This document shows, piece by piece, positions 35,801 through 47,221 of a DNA stretch of 64,000 nucleotides; position 1 is the first letter of the stretch; every line of letters starts with the position of its first letter. Both the position numbers and the translations under genes were made by a program. Source of the stretch: Aristolochia californica. Lineage: Eukaryota; Streptophyta; Magnoliopsida; Piperales; Aristolochiaceae. Under the pieces are notes generated by a model. It saw only the letters and a program-made list of their open reading frames with translations, made no database searches and was not told the origin of the DNA. The stretch covers positions 25,095,227-25,159,226 of the forward strand of contig JARWKL010000012.1 of NCBI GenBank assembly GCA_029961685.1, given 5' to 3'.

Positions 35801-37348
35801 AAAATTATCCATGTGCCTACACGTGAAGGCCTCCACCCAAATTATCCATGTGCTTACTTGTGAGGGGGAGTGTTAAGGAATAGTCCCACATGGATTAGTG
35901 AGATCCAATATCTTGAGTTTATTAGTTGACAGAAGAGGTTTCCTAAGTGACTAGTCATTTTGGGATGGGTCTTGGATCCAACTTAATAGTTTGCATGTTA
36001 CAAAAGTGAGCATACTTGCTCAGTCTATCTACTACTACTAGAAGAACAATCTTTCTCTTAGAGGTGACAGTCCCTCAATAAAATCCATGGAAACATCTTC
36101 CTATATTCTCTCTGGAATAGGAAAATGTTGCATGAGATCCATTGGAGTAGTTTTATATGTTTTATTAACTTTCTGGCTTTTGAAAAGACATTGCCCATGC
36201 CCAAAACACCCCTAGAGGCTGGCACCCTCCTTTCTTGCTTGGCGCCTAAGGCACTTCAGGACTTCTAAATTTAACAAACGTAGTTCCCCCTTGCATGGCC
36301 CACGTAAGTTTACTTCTAATTACAAAAAAAAAAAAAAAATTCTATCATAAGCTCTTCTATTTTGAAAGTTTCCTATTTATAATTATTTTTCTAGGTATTG
36401 CCTTTTTTAGTAATGGTGTCCTTTCATGTTTACATTTCCTTTCTTTTCTTTTTTCTTTATTCTTGGACTCTCTTGCTATAGAATAAATAGTATTTGAAAG
36501 GAGATTGAGTTAATTGTTTGAAGCCCGGTTTTTTGGAAGTTGGCCTAGTCTTAGGAAGTTTCAGTATGAACATTTTGTTGGAGGAGATTATGAAAGCCTC
36601 TCCATGTGCTTGTGCATGAAAGCACATCATATCTTACTTTCAGATGATAAAAGTTATTTGAGTTTGTATTTTTTTACGGCAAGTTATTTTGCATGATTCT
36701 AAAGATCTTTCTAATGTCAAGTTGCAAATGCTTTCTTGACATTCTTCCTACATATATAAGTTTCATTTGGGGAATGGGTGTAGTGTCCATATATAATCAG
36801 CACTTGCCCTTATAATGTGGAAGTTTAAACTTATGTACTAATCTTTGTTTTATGAGTTGTAAGACAAAAGTACAAATTACTTCCTAACTCTCTAAGAAAT
36901 GTTTAGGAGCTACTACAAATGCACATTTGAGGGGTGTCCTGTGCGTAAGCATGTGGAAAGGTCTTCAGATGATGGACAAGCGCTCTTGGTGACTTACGAG
37001 GGCACGCACAACCATGAAAAACCAACTCTGAAGAAGTTGAAGCTATACGACAAATCAGCCACTGCTCTTCTTCTTGCTGCTGCTGCTATCACTGGTCAAC
37101 AGTTTGAAAATAATAATACCAATTCCCTAGAAGATGATCGTTCAGCCTCCCAACCAACCGAGGAAGGCGAAATGACGCCCGGGAAGGCTGCAGAACTTGG
37201 AGGTGAGAAGGCCTTAGAATCAGCTCAAACACTTCTGAGTATTGGTTTCACTACATCAGGTCCATCCGAAAGTGATGAAGGAACCAAGAATCCTGGCATC
37301 ATACGAGGACCTTTATTTAATGAAAATCATGCAGCGGTTTCTGTCTGA
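29821..37348 (+). CDS. WRKY32: Group I WRKY transcription factor, WRKY32-like
   Basis: Four exons, 29821-30204, 30882-31474, 31632-31745 and 36907-37348, give 510 aa. The acidic, Ser-rich N terminus contains [15 protein letters not shown] and [20 protein letters not shown], which may be activation or docking segments. The N-terminal WRKY domain is in exon 2 ([18 protein letters not shown] zinc ligands). The C-terminal domain is split by intron 3 after GNPNPR, the position known for group I WRKY genes ([13 protein letters not shown], then [20 protein letters not shown]). These domains bind W-boxes (TTGAC[C/T]) in the nucleus. A basic KRRIK stretch between them could be the nuclear signal. Intron 2 starts with GC (GAAG|GCAAGT). 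Intron 3 is 5.2 kb and full of retroelements. The WRKY32 label rests on domain context and on the LAP neighbour; WRKY1-type is the alternative. Confidence 0.88.
33271..33289. repeat. (TG)n microsatellite
   Basis: About nine TG dinucleotides lie in intron 3 of the WRKY gene. It is a simple repeat of no evident function. Confidence 0.8.
35343..35988 (+). mobile_element. TRIM retroelement (outer), with target duplication
   Basis: The right LTR (35871-35988, 118 bp) begins TGTTAAGGAATAGTCCCACA. The left LTR is the same sequence, cut in two by a later insertion (35343-35414 plus 35716-35761, again 118 bp). Right after the left LTR is the primer-binding site TGGTATCAGAGCAAG (35762), complementary to plant initiator Met-tRNA. 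Just before the right LTR is the purine tract TGAGGGGGAG. Identical 5-bp copies GTTTG flank it (35338-35342 and 35989-35993). The internal part is only 109 bp and non-coding, so it is a terminal-repeat retrotransposon in miniature that relied on enzymes from other elements. It landed in gypsy integrase sequence. Confidence 0.88.
35415..35710 (-). mobile_element. TRIM retroelement (inner), inserted in the outer TRIM's LTR
   Basis: Two 83-bp LTRs (35415-35497 and 35628-35710) flank a 130-bp interior. Read on the minus strand the LTR starts TGTTATGGTCC and ends GTGCTTAACA (TG...CA). Two bases after the 5' LTR is the primer site TGGTATCAGAGCAGG. Before the 3' LTR is the purine-rich GAGAGGGCGGGGTG. 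Flanks read GTTTC (35410-35414) and TTTTC (35711-35715), a 5-bp duplication with one difference. The LTRs differ at only a few sites, so it is younger than the outer element, as nesting requires. There is no coding capacity. Confidence 0.86.
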
Positions 37349-37926
37349 AATCTTGAATCGGCAGGCTTGATGAATTTTGCTGTATGTAAGTCATTTGTCA
37401 GTACTCGTGTTTGTAAGCAATCTTGTTCCTCCAGCATTTTGTACATTCTCCTAAATTATATCTGCTCGCTTTCTTGTGGCACGCAGCAAGGATTTCTGTT
37501 ATTTGTTCCTTCAGGAGAGGGAAATAGATATGAAAAAATAATAATATGAACGAAAAGAAACACTTGTGTGTCAAATTTGAACTTCCTCTCTAGTGCCTCA
37601 ACTTGCAGCCATGCTAGTTGCTGTTTGGACGCTGCAGGGTTGTCATCTTGCCCTGTGAATGGATCATCGAAAGCTATGTCTGTGAATGGGGTCATCGAGC
37701 TCGACAGCTCGAGGTTGGAAGCGTGAAGAAAAAATCAAGTAGCAAACGAGTGCGTCGTCGTAGCACATTAGCTGATGATTCTCATTTATAATCTACAAAC
37801 ACAAAAATACAGGAAAATTCGTCACATTTTTATACACAAACTACCATCCCACCATGAAAGACAGTAGTTGTAGACCGCCATCGGTTTTGCCCAAAACCTT
37901 TCGATTCCAATCCAGACAGAGGAAGG
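37349..37926. other. Convergent 3' regions
   Basis: This is the 3' UTR of the WRKY gene facing the 3' UTR of the glycosylase gene. The ORF-like stretch at 37456-37695 on the minus strand has no family features. Nothing else is seen. Confidence 0.45.
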
Positions 37927-40280
37927 TCACTGTGAGATGACTAGTTGATCTTCAGCGGTCACTAATTCCAAACTCCCAATGTCATCTACGACCTTCTTAT
38001 CTTCCACTTTATCGTTACCCTTTTCCTCAAAACCTGATGCTGCTGCAGCAGCGCACTCATCAAATCTGTAGCAACTGATGAGATGATCGTTGGTTAGTCC
38101 AGCTGCTTGCATGAAGGAATAGATTACAGTGGGTCCTACGCACCGATAACCTCTCCTCACCAGATCTTTACTGATGAAATCGGCTTTTGGAGTCCTCATT
38201 GGAACCTGGCGAGGGTACCGGAATCTGCTCATAATTGGCTTGTGGTTGACAAAGCTCCAACAGTATTTGTCAAACGAACCAAACTCATCAATGATCTGTG
38301 CCAGTTCAGAATGGAAAGAAAGTTGGATAGAGAGACCATGGAATGATTTCAACTAATTAACCATTGGCTTTTAGGTTCAGGCAGTTCTAACTAGTCAGAG
38401 TAGCTAACTCAACGAAGACACATGATGTGTACCTTTGATATTTGTCGCGCATTTTCAATGATGGCACGTAACTTTGGTTCTGACAACAAGGACATGGCAG
38501 TGCTTCCTGGTGCTACAAGCTTCTTTTCATTCATTTTAGCAACTGAAGCCGGCTCAAAATCTAGAAAGACCTCCCTGTGTAAAGACGTGTCAGGAAGCGA
38601 TGCTAACAGCTTTGCTTGAAAATTGGAGAAAGAAATGGAGAACAGAGGAAACAATACCTGAATATGTGCCTTTTGCTAAGCATTGCAGGCCATGTAAGCT
38701 CAGCTAATGCACCTGATAGCACAAGCAACTCGAACAGCTTCCTGCAAATTTTGTAAGGACATAAGAGTAAGGGTCTTGTCTCCTGTGCTCAATGTCAACA
38801 GGTGAGCACCTCCACAAGATAGAGAGAGACAGAGAGCATACTTATCCTCATGGACTGGAACTCCCCATTCTTCATCGTGGAAGGCAGCGTAAAGTGGATC
38901 TGTTGGAACGAGCACCAATCAAATGTTAAAAAAGATAGCCACAAGACTGCACCCAGACTTTGAGGAAAAAAAAAAAAAAGCAGCATAGTTTCATGTCCAG
39001 ATGATCAGAGAAGAAAACACTCTTCACAAGTTACAGTTCAGAGTAGCAGCATATTGGAGTATATAAAATGTCTTCTCAGTATATTAATGAACTATATCTA
39101 AATGGCAAAAAATGAAACTCATCAACGGGCAGAAAAACTTCATAGTGTCTGAAGAAACTTATACTGAACAAAGTCAGGCTACAATGAAACATTTATCTTG
39201 GTTCCAGGCTTCTTCACGAATCACATATCTCATGATTGGCACAGAACATCAGTAAATAGCAGTTGTATCTTTTCCTACTATGTATGCATCGATGCTAACA
39301 ACTTCCCACATGCCTAAAGGACAGTGAATATGCCCCACTGCCTGAGCTCCCACCAAATTAAGCTTCAAGATTTTATGGGAGGAAAGGGGTTCTCTCGTCA
39401 TATATCAGTTAATACTTGCATTCTGCAAGTCTTAGGAAATGTTCCAAATGTCCAAACTTATGGAATCTAATCAAGTCTCCAAGAATGTGACCCCTAAATC
39501 GCTCTAAATCATATGTACAGTGGTTAAGCAATATCTGTTGTCAAGTTTTTCGTTCTCTCCAAATTTCAACTGTAAACAGAAATACATGTATCCCAATAAT
39601 AGGTATGCAAGTGTCAATTAGAAAATGAATTATTATCTCTGTCTACTCTAACAACGTCCTTCAGAAACCACAAGTACAAGGAGAGTTCGGGATATAGCTT
39701 TAATCCACATAAAACAAATGTATTAAAGCGGGAACATTGCAGGCTCACCAGTATTTGGTGTCACCCAAGCACACCTCTTTTTGTTGATCTGTACACTGCC
39801 CTTGGGAGACACTGAGATGTTATCTGGAACAACCTTTTCTGGCTTTGGGGAGCACTGTTTTTTCTTCTGCCGCATGGTATTCAATCGAGCAATCCTCCCT
39901 GAAGAAGCCCGGCTTTGTACTGAATCCGTAGAAGCATCAGAAGAGCAAGAAGCATTGAGCGACAAACTGCTGTGCAAAAATTGCTCATGCCTCCGAAGGA
40001 TAGAGGGAATACCAAGAGCAGGCACCGATGGAGGTGAAGAACCATGAACACGAGGTGGAACGACTTTCTTTTCTTCCTTCACAACTTCAGGAGCTCCCTC
40101 CACCTTTCTTAAAGGCTTTGAAGCTGGTTTGCGAGCTGGAAATGATCCTGCTTTGTTACCAGCAGGACCCAGCACCGGCCGAGCCTCTGAGTCTGCCACA
40201 TTCATAGACCGAACCCTTGGAGCCCCTGACATTGATAGAACTCCTGGATATTCTTCCAAACTCGGGTTTTTGCAGGCCAC
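37927..40280 (-). CDS. DNA-3-methyladenine glycosylase I (TAG family)
   Basis: Minus-strand exons 40280-39749, 38899-38842, 38741-38658, 38574-38433 and 38295-37927 join in frame to 394 aa. The first 170 residues are a plant-specific, Ser/Lys-rich extension with no fold I recognise, possibly for targeting. The TAG domain follows: KRCAWVTPN, DPLYAAFHDEEWGVP, KLFELLVLSG, LNEKK-type 'MNEKKLVAPGS', IIENARQI, YCWSFVNHKP, GPTVIYSFMQAAGLTNDHL. The zinc-holding Cys (CAWV), His (FHDEEWG) and the late His and Cys (NDHLISC) are all present. The enzyme removes 3-methyladenine from alkylated DNA to start base excision repair. One difference from bacterial TAG is the sequence between residues 170 and 200, where exon 1 joins exon 2 inside the first zinc-site loop. 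Homologue At5g57970 is from memory. Confidence 0.92.
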
Positions 40281-42259
40281 TTTGTCAGGTTCCAGAGTTA
40301 AATTAGAAAATGCGCCTTTACTCTCGAAGTAAAGCTCAAAACTCAGCGGTTATTTTTACTCCGATCGGAACCCATACTCCACTGCCGTGTACAGCTCCAG
40401 CACCATCCGTCCACTACCCAAAATACTCAGAATCAACTCAAGCCTGCTTCCGCGATTTCCAACTTTGACCAGGTGCTCACCCGCCATGTCACCTGATCAA
40501 ATTCAAACATTAAGTTATATAACTTACCAAAAATATTCACATACAAGAACAGCAGCAGGCCTCATAGTATCCAAAACCCCACAAAAACGGGGACGCAATT
40601 TTCATCAACCCCTATAAATTTCATTATTTTCCTTTTACGACAGATCTACTTCTGCGAGACAGCTCCCCCTTCCACAAATAACAAGTTCTCCACCTTTCAC
40701 GAAACCCTAGTGATTACAGAACCTATTCAGAAGAGCCATTTTGGATTCAGGGTTCACAATACCGTCCAAAACAGACGGTTCATACCGCATTGCCAGCATC
40801 CGAACTCGGCAGCTCTCAAACCTCCCACACCCTCATTCATCCAGCCTTTTACAAGAAAAAGCTGCCAAGACAATGTACGACCTTCAGAAACCCTCTAAAA
40901 AGCAGAAAGCCCCAATTTCTTCCACCAATCAGAGTTGATTTTACTTCGAGGATTGCAGAGAACCCCGCTCGGATCCGTAAAGAGAAACTCAGAGAAGACA
41001 GTTGGCAAAGCTTGTCGTGGACGAGATCAGAGATAGGGGAGGAATGGCGAGTGTGAAAGAACAACAAGGAAGGAAGTGGGGCGGTCAAGGAGGTGAGGAC
41101 TATACACGAGGTGACCGGAAGTAGCCTTTCAAACAGGTAGCCGACCGGTTAGGGCCGGTAAAACGTTCGGGAATCTTTCTTGGGCAGAATTTGAAATTAC
41201 TCGATTTGACGCGATAGTAGACATTAATTACGAAAATTGCCACTATCCGTTATTCGCTTTTTAAAACGGGGGGCAGATTTGTTCGTTTGTAGGCGGAGGA
41301 AGGGTTTGAAGCGGCGGCGAAACGGCGTCCAAAGTTACATCTCCCGAGAAATTCCACGGTTTAAAATATCGAGCTTGACAGGAACAGTGTGCCCAGTTCA
41401 AAATCCAGGAGAGGGCCCCACAACTTTTTGTCAACCGTTAGATGAGATGAATCATAAGCCTTTAGCATCTTTCTATTATGAGATTCATCTCACAGGAACA
41501 AGTGAAAGTTGTACTCGTGTATTGACCAAATGCGATTAGGAAAGAAAGATTAGCTTAATGATATGTGGGCCCGGTGCTTTCAGAAACTTGGCCCCACATC
41601 GGACTGATTTCAGGCATTGATTAGAGCACATGAACGTTGCAATTGACTTTTATAGGATCTGACAGGTGCGGGTTTTAACACCTAACATACTACAATTGCG
41701 TACACTTTTCATTTTCTTTAACTCTTTGTTAATATTTCCTACCTGATGGGTTTAAGCTACTCGTTAATTAATTAATTAGGTAAATATTTAATTATGGTAA
41801 GTAGAGGTTAATTAATCCTTGCTTATCCTAATACGCTAGAATTCTACCTAAATTTCCTCTCTTTTTTTGTCATTTTTTCCCGGCAAGCTATCCATCGATA
41901 CAATTGACACGTCTACCATGGTCTATATATTCCTGATTACTATCCTTCTTCCATTTACCTGTAAAAAGCTAGTCCATGAGAGAAGTCTTTGTGTAATTGT
42001 TCGTCAATGAAATTTAGGGCCTTATTTCACAACAATCTGCAATCAGCAGAAACTTGAACGTGAACCTTTTCTTAAACATAGTTTTATCAAATTAGACAGT
42101 TTTCTACTAAAAAAATAAACACTCGTTTTATAACCATGGTAGTCACAAGTACTCTTTTTTTCTAGAAAATAAACTTATCACCCAAGTTTCTGGCTCGTCT
42201 TGTATAGCGCTCCAATTCGATACATGAGAACATTAACCAGATTTTCCTCCTCCCACCGA
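40281..42259. other. Intergenic region upstream of the glycosylase gene
   Basis: From 40.28 to about 41.1 kb is the likely promoter and leader of the glycosylase gene; several CT-rich and AC-rich short frames have no family features. From 41.1 kb on the DNA is AT-rich and holds the 3' side of the PSMD9 gene. No gene is supported. Confidence 0.45.
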
Positions 42260-45200
42260 TCACAAAATGCGAAAATGGCACCTGTAGGAAGTCATATTCA
42301 GAAAGAAAAAAAAAAAACCATTAAGAGAAAGAATAAAGAAAATAGAGGATAGCAGCATTTGGTTGAACGAGCTAAAAGGGTAAGAAGTACTTTCCAATGA
42401 AAATCATTATTGTAAAAACACATGGAAATCAGCAATCCTAGATGAGATAAGCAAGAAAACAGCAGGTACTGGAAAAGAAATACGTAGGTGGCAGACACAT
42501 GGCTTGTTTTGGTTCTCAAACCAGACTGATTCAGTGAAACCAAAAGGACAGCTCATCATCATAGCCACCACTTGGCCTCAATTATACTGGAGTCAGCTTA
42601 TAAACCCCCCTCCATTCTGGTAAGCTTTGAATAAGATAACGAAAATTCATGTGTAAATTTTGAATCCTCCAATTTGAGCACAAGCAATGCTGGATAGAAC
42701 CATCGGGGAGCCTATCTGATTTTAGTTGGACATATTGTTCTAACTTGAAAAGCAGATGGAGGAAATAGTTGCTAAATATTTGGAAGTTAGAATCCAAATA
42801 GCAGTCTTACCCCAACAAACCTCTGCCATCCCAAGGCCTTGGTGTTACACTCAAGTTGATTAATGTGCCCCGCCTCAGAATCACAACAGGCACGGCAGAT
42901 TCTTGGTTGGACTGGGCCTCAGAAGCAAGTCTCCGCACCAAATCATCCCCAATTTCTACATTTCCAAATTTCACAATCTGATCACCAAGCTGTATTCCGG
43001 CTACAGCTGCTGGAGATCCTTCTGTTATTTCATCAACAGCTGCAAATGGTACATTACTAATGGGTTCCACATCCATGGCCATGGGAGAAGCTTCAGAACT
43101 ATCACCATGCAAAAAGACAATTGGCTCTGTATTTTGTGATACTTGAGTTCCTGTCTCACCACCATTAACTTTCAGAAAAAAAATTCAAAGAATGGATTAG
43201 TTATTCTAACACAAACACACAGAATTATCCTTTTTTTTTCTTCTGAAAAGGTGAGAGAGATCATCTTTAGTAATGATTTTGATCATTATGACAAGATACA
43301 AGTTAAAAGAGATGTGTCAGCATTACTAGAAGAGAAAATATGTCATGAATCAATTTCCGCCTTAAATATTTGTGAGATATGTTAATAACTCACTTGGAAT
43401 AGATTACCATCATACATACCTGCTACAAATTCTACTCTGTTTTCTCCATCACTGGCTAGTTTCATCACTAAATTGGCCTTTGTTGAAACCCCCTAACCTC
43501 TGTTAAACTAGTTTACACCACCTCACACAACTCTCTCTTATTCTCTTATATGTCAATGCTTCTCTTAGTTGTTCTCCAATATTTTCCTTTTTTCTGATTT
43601 TGTTTTTCCTAGTTACATTGCATGTCTACCACGACATTTTCATCTTTGCACCCTCGTCCTCTTCATGCAGGCTTCTTCATTATGCAAAATTTGGCTCCGT
43701 CAAGATTTTTGCAATAATCTTGGCTCCATAAATGATAGCCTGCTCAAAACAGCCAACGGAATTTTGCATTTCACTCTTTTCAACACACATTTATGCATAG
43801 TACCACATATCACCAAACCCTAGCAACATGATAGCAGAATGGGAAGTGAAATTGGTTATCTGTATCATGCATGTGGTTTTAGACATGAAAGATAAATTCC
43901 ACAAAGATGTCAAGGGGATGCCAGTTTCCCCAAACAAGGAAGATAATTTTCTCACTTTCGAATCAATTATGGAAATATAAGTCTCTCAGACTTGCAGCTA
44001 GATAGCCAAAAAGAATCAGCACATATCGAGGACCAGAACCAAGATCGACAAAAAAGACTTCACCAAATAACCAGGTTGAATGTGCAAAAAGCACATCCAA
44101 TTTACATAGCACCTTACCCTCATTGCCAGAAGGAGCAGATACTTTTGGAGCAAGCCTTGCTGAATGAAGAAGTTGTAAATTGTTACTTATTTTCTCTGTA
44201 ATATCTTCGTAATCATTACGCAGCACTGACAAAAAAAAGTGAGAAAAATAAGCTGCCAATTCACAGATCAAACACAAAAAATAACATCCAAAACCCCAAT
44301 TCCAAGTCTTATGCCAAAGAAGTGCTGGAGACAACTGACACAATTATAAAAACCCTCAAGCAAACTTGGTATCTATTTTCACCAGAAGAAAAAGTGTTAT
44401 GTGGTAAAGGTTTAAAGACATGACTAGTTTTCAGATCCACTACATGCTATGACTAAGAGAAAAAGTTCCACTTCTAGTTATATTTAAGCAGTGATATTTC
44501 TGAAGCAGTCCGTAGGGACTTGTTTCACTTTCAATTGTATGTTTGTACCAATAAGATAATCAACCGAAGTCGTCCCTTGCAACATTTGGGTAAAGGCATT
44601 GTAAACAATGGTTATAAAAAATCAACCATGATGTTTTCTCTTTCGTTTTATTAATACATCTTCTTAAAAAAAAAAAAAAAATGTGCTCTTTCATCTCACC
44701 TACACAACCTATGTAGTTGAGGAGAGCTCTCCAAAGGCATAACCTGCTTAGAATTTAGTAAAACACTTAAGTTTTACAATTTTGTTTGTAAATATAACCT
44801 TGCAATTTGTGAGAAAAAAAGATCCATGCTTTAATTTTTCCAGCTAAAATGGCAAGTTTTAACCAGTTTTTACTCAATTGGTAGAAAAAATCTTGAAATA
44901 CTTTCCTGACAACCCGTCCTTCTTATAGCTGAAGTAAGCACCTACATATCAGTTTCACTTAGGTGCACAAAGGCAATCCGACTCTCAGTGTTATCTCAAA
45001 CGAAGCCCGTAGTAGAAAATATCCCCTCGTATAAATAAACATCTAGAATACCCTAAAAAGGTGCTGTCAACCACCACCTACACTATTACAAATCTCTCAT
45101 AATCAAATACGTTAGACACATAAAAGCAAAAACAGGAAGGTTACCAAAAATCAAATCCATAGCAAGATAAAGTTTTAGGGAAATTTATTTGAACTTGGAA

Positions 45201-45650
45201 TCACGTAAAAATTTTGCGTCGCTATCCAACTCAAACCTACATGAATACGAGTAGATGCCAAACAACTGATCATTTATGAGAACACCATATGCTGCTAGAA
45301 GCATGAATATACTACAACCGACAACCAAATTTATATCCATACCCGCAAGACGACGACGTTCAGCTCGTATAAATGGGATATCAATATCTGATCGAGGAAA
45401 CCCCTAAAAGAAATGGCGCAATACACACAGTTAATTGTCGAAATCAGACGCTAGTTCATGAGAAAGTGCATAAAACTAACCAAAGACACTGTGACAAACA
45501 AGTTCTTGCCTCAGGGTCGAGAAGATTGCCTGTAATTCCAGGCCCTCCAGGCCCGCAGAGACGTTCAATGATAGCATTCATCTGAATCTCGATCGCATCT
45601 CTTTGTTCCTTCAAGGAGAAGGTCTCCGCTTTGAGATTAGTTGCCACCAT
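42260..45650 (-). CDS. PSMD9: 26S proteasome non-ATPase regulatory subunit 9 (assembly chaperone p27)
   Basis: Exons 45650-45510, 45403-45343, 44225-44118, 43168-42811 and 42281-42260 join in frame to 229 aa. The N terminus has the helical region (AETFSLKEQRDAIEIQMNAI, IIERLCGPGGPGITGNLLDPE, GFPRSDIDIPFIRAERRRLA, RNDYEDITEKI). A PDZ-like domain follows in exon 4 (AAVDEITEGSPAAVAGIQLG, DQIVKFGNVEIG, VVILRRG). The tail WDGRGLLGCHFRIL is the family's usual end and is completed by a 22-nt last exon. PSMD9 helps assemble the Rpt3-Rpt6 part of the proteasome base. Intron 1 starts with GC (GAG|GCAAGA) and no GT site would keep the frame. Intron 4 begins at a stop codon (GGG TAA), so retention would give a protein ending LLG. 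Confidence 0.93.
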
Positions 45651-46440
45651 CTTTTGCTGGGTCTTTGAGGTAACGGTATATCACTTCAGCTATCTAGGGC
45701 TTGAGAGTTGAGACTTCTGAGAACCGCCACTGCCAGAAACACGCGAACAGTCACGGGACCCCGAACGCTCAAAACATTTGTTGGATTTATGAGGTTAAAG
45801 GTAGATTAGGATTAGCAGGGGATAGTTTTCCTGATTAGTCCATATAATGTGAGTTACTTAGAACCAAAAAGATTTAGTTTAATTTGAGCTCGAACTCAAA
45901 TTGGGTTCAAACTTCCAACCTACATTTTAAACTACAAAAATAAATAATAAAAAATATTATGATGAACTTAGTAGCATTGAACTGAATTTATCACATAGGG
46001 GTTCAAGACTTTGCAATTGAGCATACTAATGTATAATAATCAGTTTAATAGACCTAAAAGAAAAAAATAAATACCTTCATCAATAGTATTTATTCTATTG
46101 GCAAACAACAACATTGAATGTTGAGGAACCCAAAAGGGTTGAATGACCGATTGTCTTTGAGGTTTGAGGTAAATAAGAATAACTATCAACCGACTAAAAG
46201 TTAATTGACCAAAACAATTAGAGTAAAGGGTATTTTTGTAAAAATATTATTCTAACGAGATAGCTCACGAGCTAGCAAGTCGAGTTTGGAAAATCTCAAG
46301 TTTGACTTGTTATATTTAATGAGCTTTATTTCAAGTTTGAGTTTGAGTTTGAGTTTGAGCCAATCTCAAGTAAAAACCGAACCTAGCCGAGTATAGTAAA
46401 AATGGTTTGTTAGTTTTGGCTTGATGCCACCCCTAATCAC
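45651..46440. other. Promoter region and transposon remnant
   Basis: The PSMD9 leader is followed by AT-rich DNA with 'gagtttgag' and 'gagctcgaac' repeats. At 46421-46437 is the hAT-like right-end motif TTGATGCCACCCCTAATC, so a truncated or diverged copy of the family at 813 and 18031 likely ends here, directly against the next element. A matching left end is not visible. Confidence 0.4.
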
Positions 46441-47221
46441 TAGGGGGGTTAGTCAACAAACTGGAAATTTTATCTTCATCTTCATCTTCATCTCATACAT
46501 CTACATGATCTTCATCTTCGAAATGGGTATTAGTATGGACACGTTCATGTTCGAAATCTTTGAAATAGGGTGTTAGTGTGGACAAGTTCATCTTTAGCTT
46601 CATCTTTGAAATTGAAATGGGAAATCAAACAAAATCGAAAGGTATTTTGGGGGAAAAAAGAATAACCAGAGAGAAAAGGGAGTGGGAGGCTGAAAGGGAG
46701 AAGAAAGGGAGAAGAGAGAGAAGAAAGGGAGGTCGAGAGGGATAAGAGAGAGAGAGAAGTGAGAGAGAAAAACGGAGAGCGAGTCCGAGAGAAGAGAAGG
46801 AGGCACGGAGACGAGAGAGGGGGTGCGAGAGAGAGGGCGAATCCGAGAGAAGACTGGGAGACGGAGTCCGGAGATGAAAGTCCGAGAGAAGAGAGGGAGC
46901 AGCGACGTCGAGGGCGCAGGGAGACGAGAGAGGGGGTGCGGGAGAGGAAGGAAAAAAGGGAAATGAGGACGTGCGAGAGAGGGGGGTGCTAGGAGAGAGA
47001 GGGGAAAAAAAAAAAACCAAGCCGCGCGCGTCCTTCATCTCGAAGAAGATAAAAAATGGTCTTCAACAAGATGAAGGATTTTAAAACATGGAGATGAAGG
47101 ACCGCTTCATCCCCAGCATCCAGATGAAATGTCATATGTGCTCCACTAATGACTTCAACTGATGAATGGCGTCATGCGGTCGATCTTCATCTCGGACTTC
47201 AAGTTGACTAACCCCCCCTTA
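46441..47221. mobile_element. PIF/Harbinger-like non-autonomous element
   Basis: The left end GGGGGGTTAGTCAAC (46443-46457) and the right end GTTGACTAACCCCCC (47203-47217) are perfect inverted repeats of about 15 bp. Each is flanked by a TA/TTA-type triplet (CTA left, TTA right), close to the 3-bp target duplication of PIF/Harbinger elements. The interior holds 'cttcat' microsatellite DNA (46476-46520) and a 350-bp purine-only stretch of AG repeats (46665-47010). The long open frame on the minus strand of the AG tract is a composition effect. No transposase is present. Confidence 0.5.

Larger units (their letters stand above)
33900..36335 (-). mobile_element. Degenerate Ty3/gypsy (chromovirus-like) retrotransposon fragment
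   Basis: On the minus strand this region keeps pieces of integrase: [12 protein letters not shown] (near 36030), the [19 protein letters not shown] block (near 35220-35160), a 'YLKCQPYRQ' segment before the GPY-type region (34.8 kb), and a final [14 protein letters not shown] block (near 34490) like the chromodomain end of chromoviruses. Frames are broken throughout. A 135-bp sequence starting 'tgccyaaaac' at 34262-34395 recurs as a direct copy at 36199-36335; these may be LTR pieces. Two TRIM elements interrupt the integrase at 35343-35988. The whole fragment lies in intron 3 of the WRKY gene in the opposite orientation and is not active. Confidence 0.75.

Noticed and set aside
46625..47038. 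137-codon minus frame rich in Ser, Pro and Leu
   Set aside because: Pure purine/pyrimidine bias removes stop codons; composition artefact.
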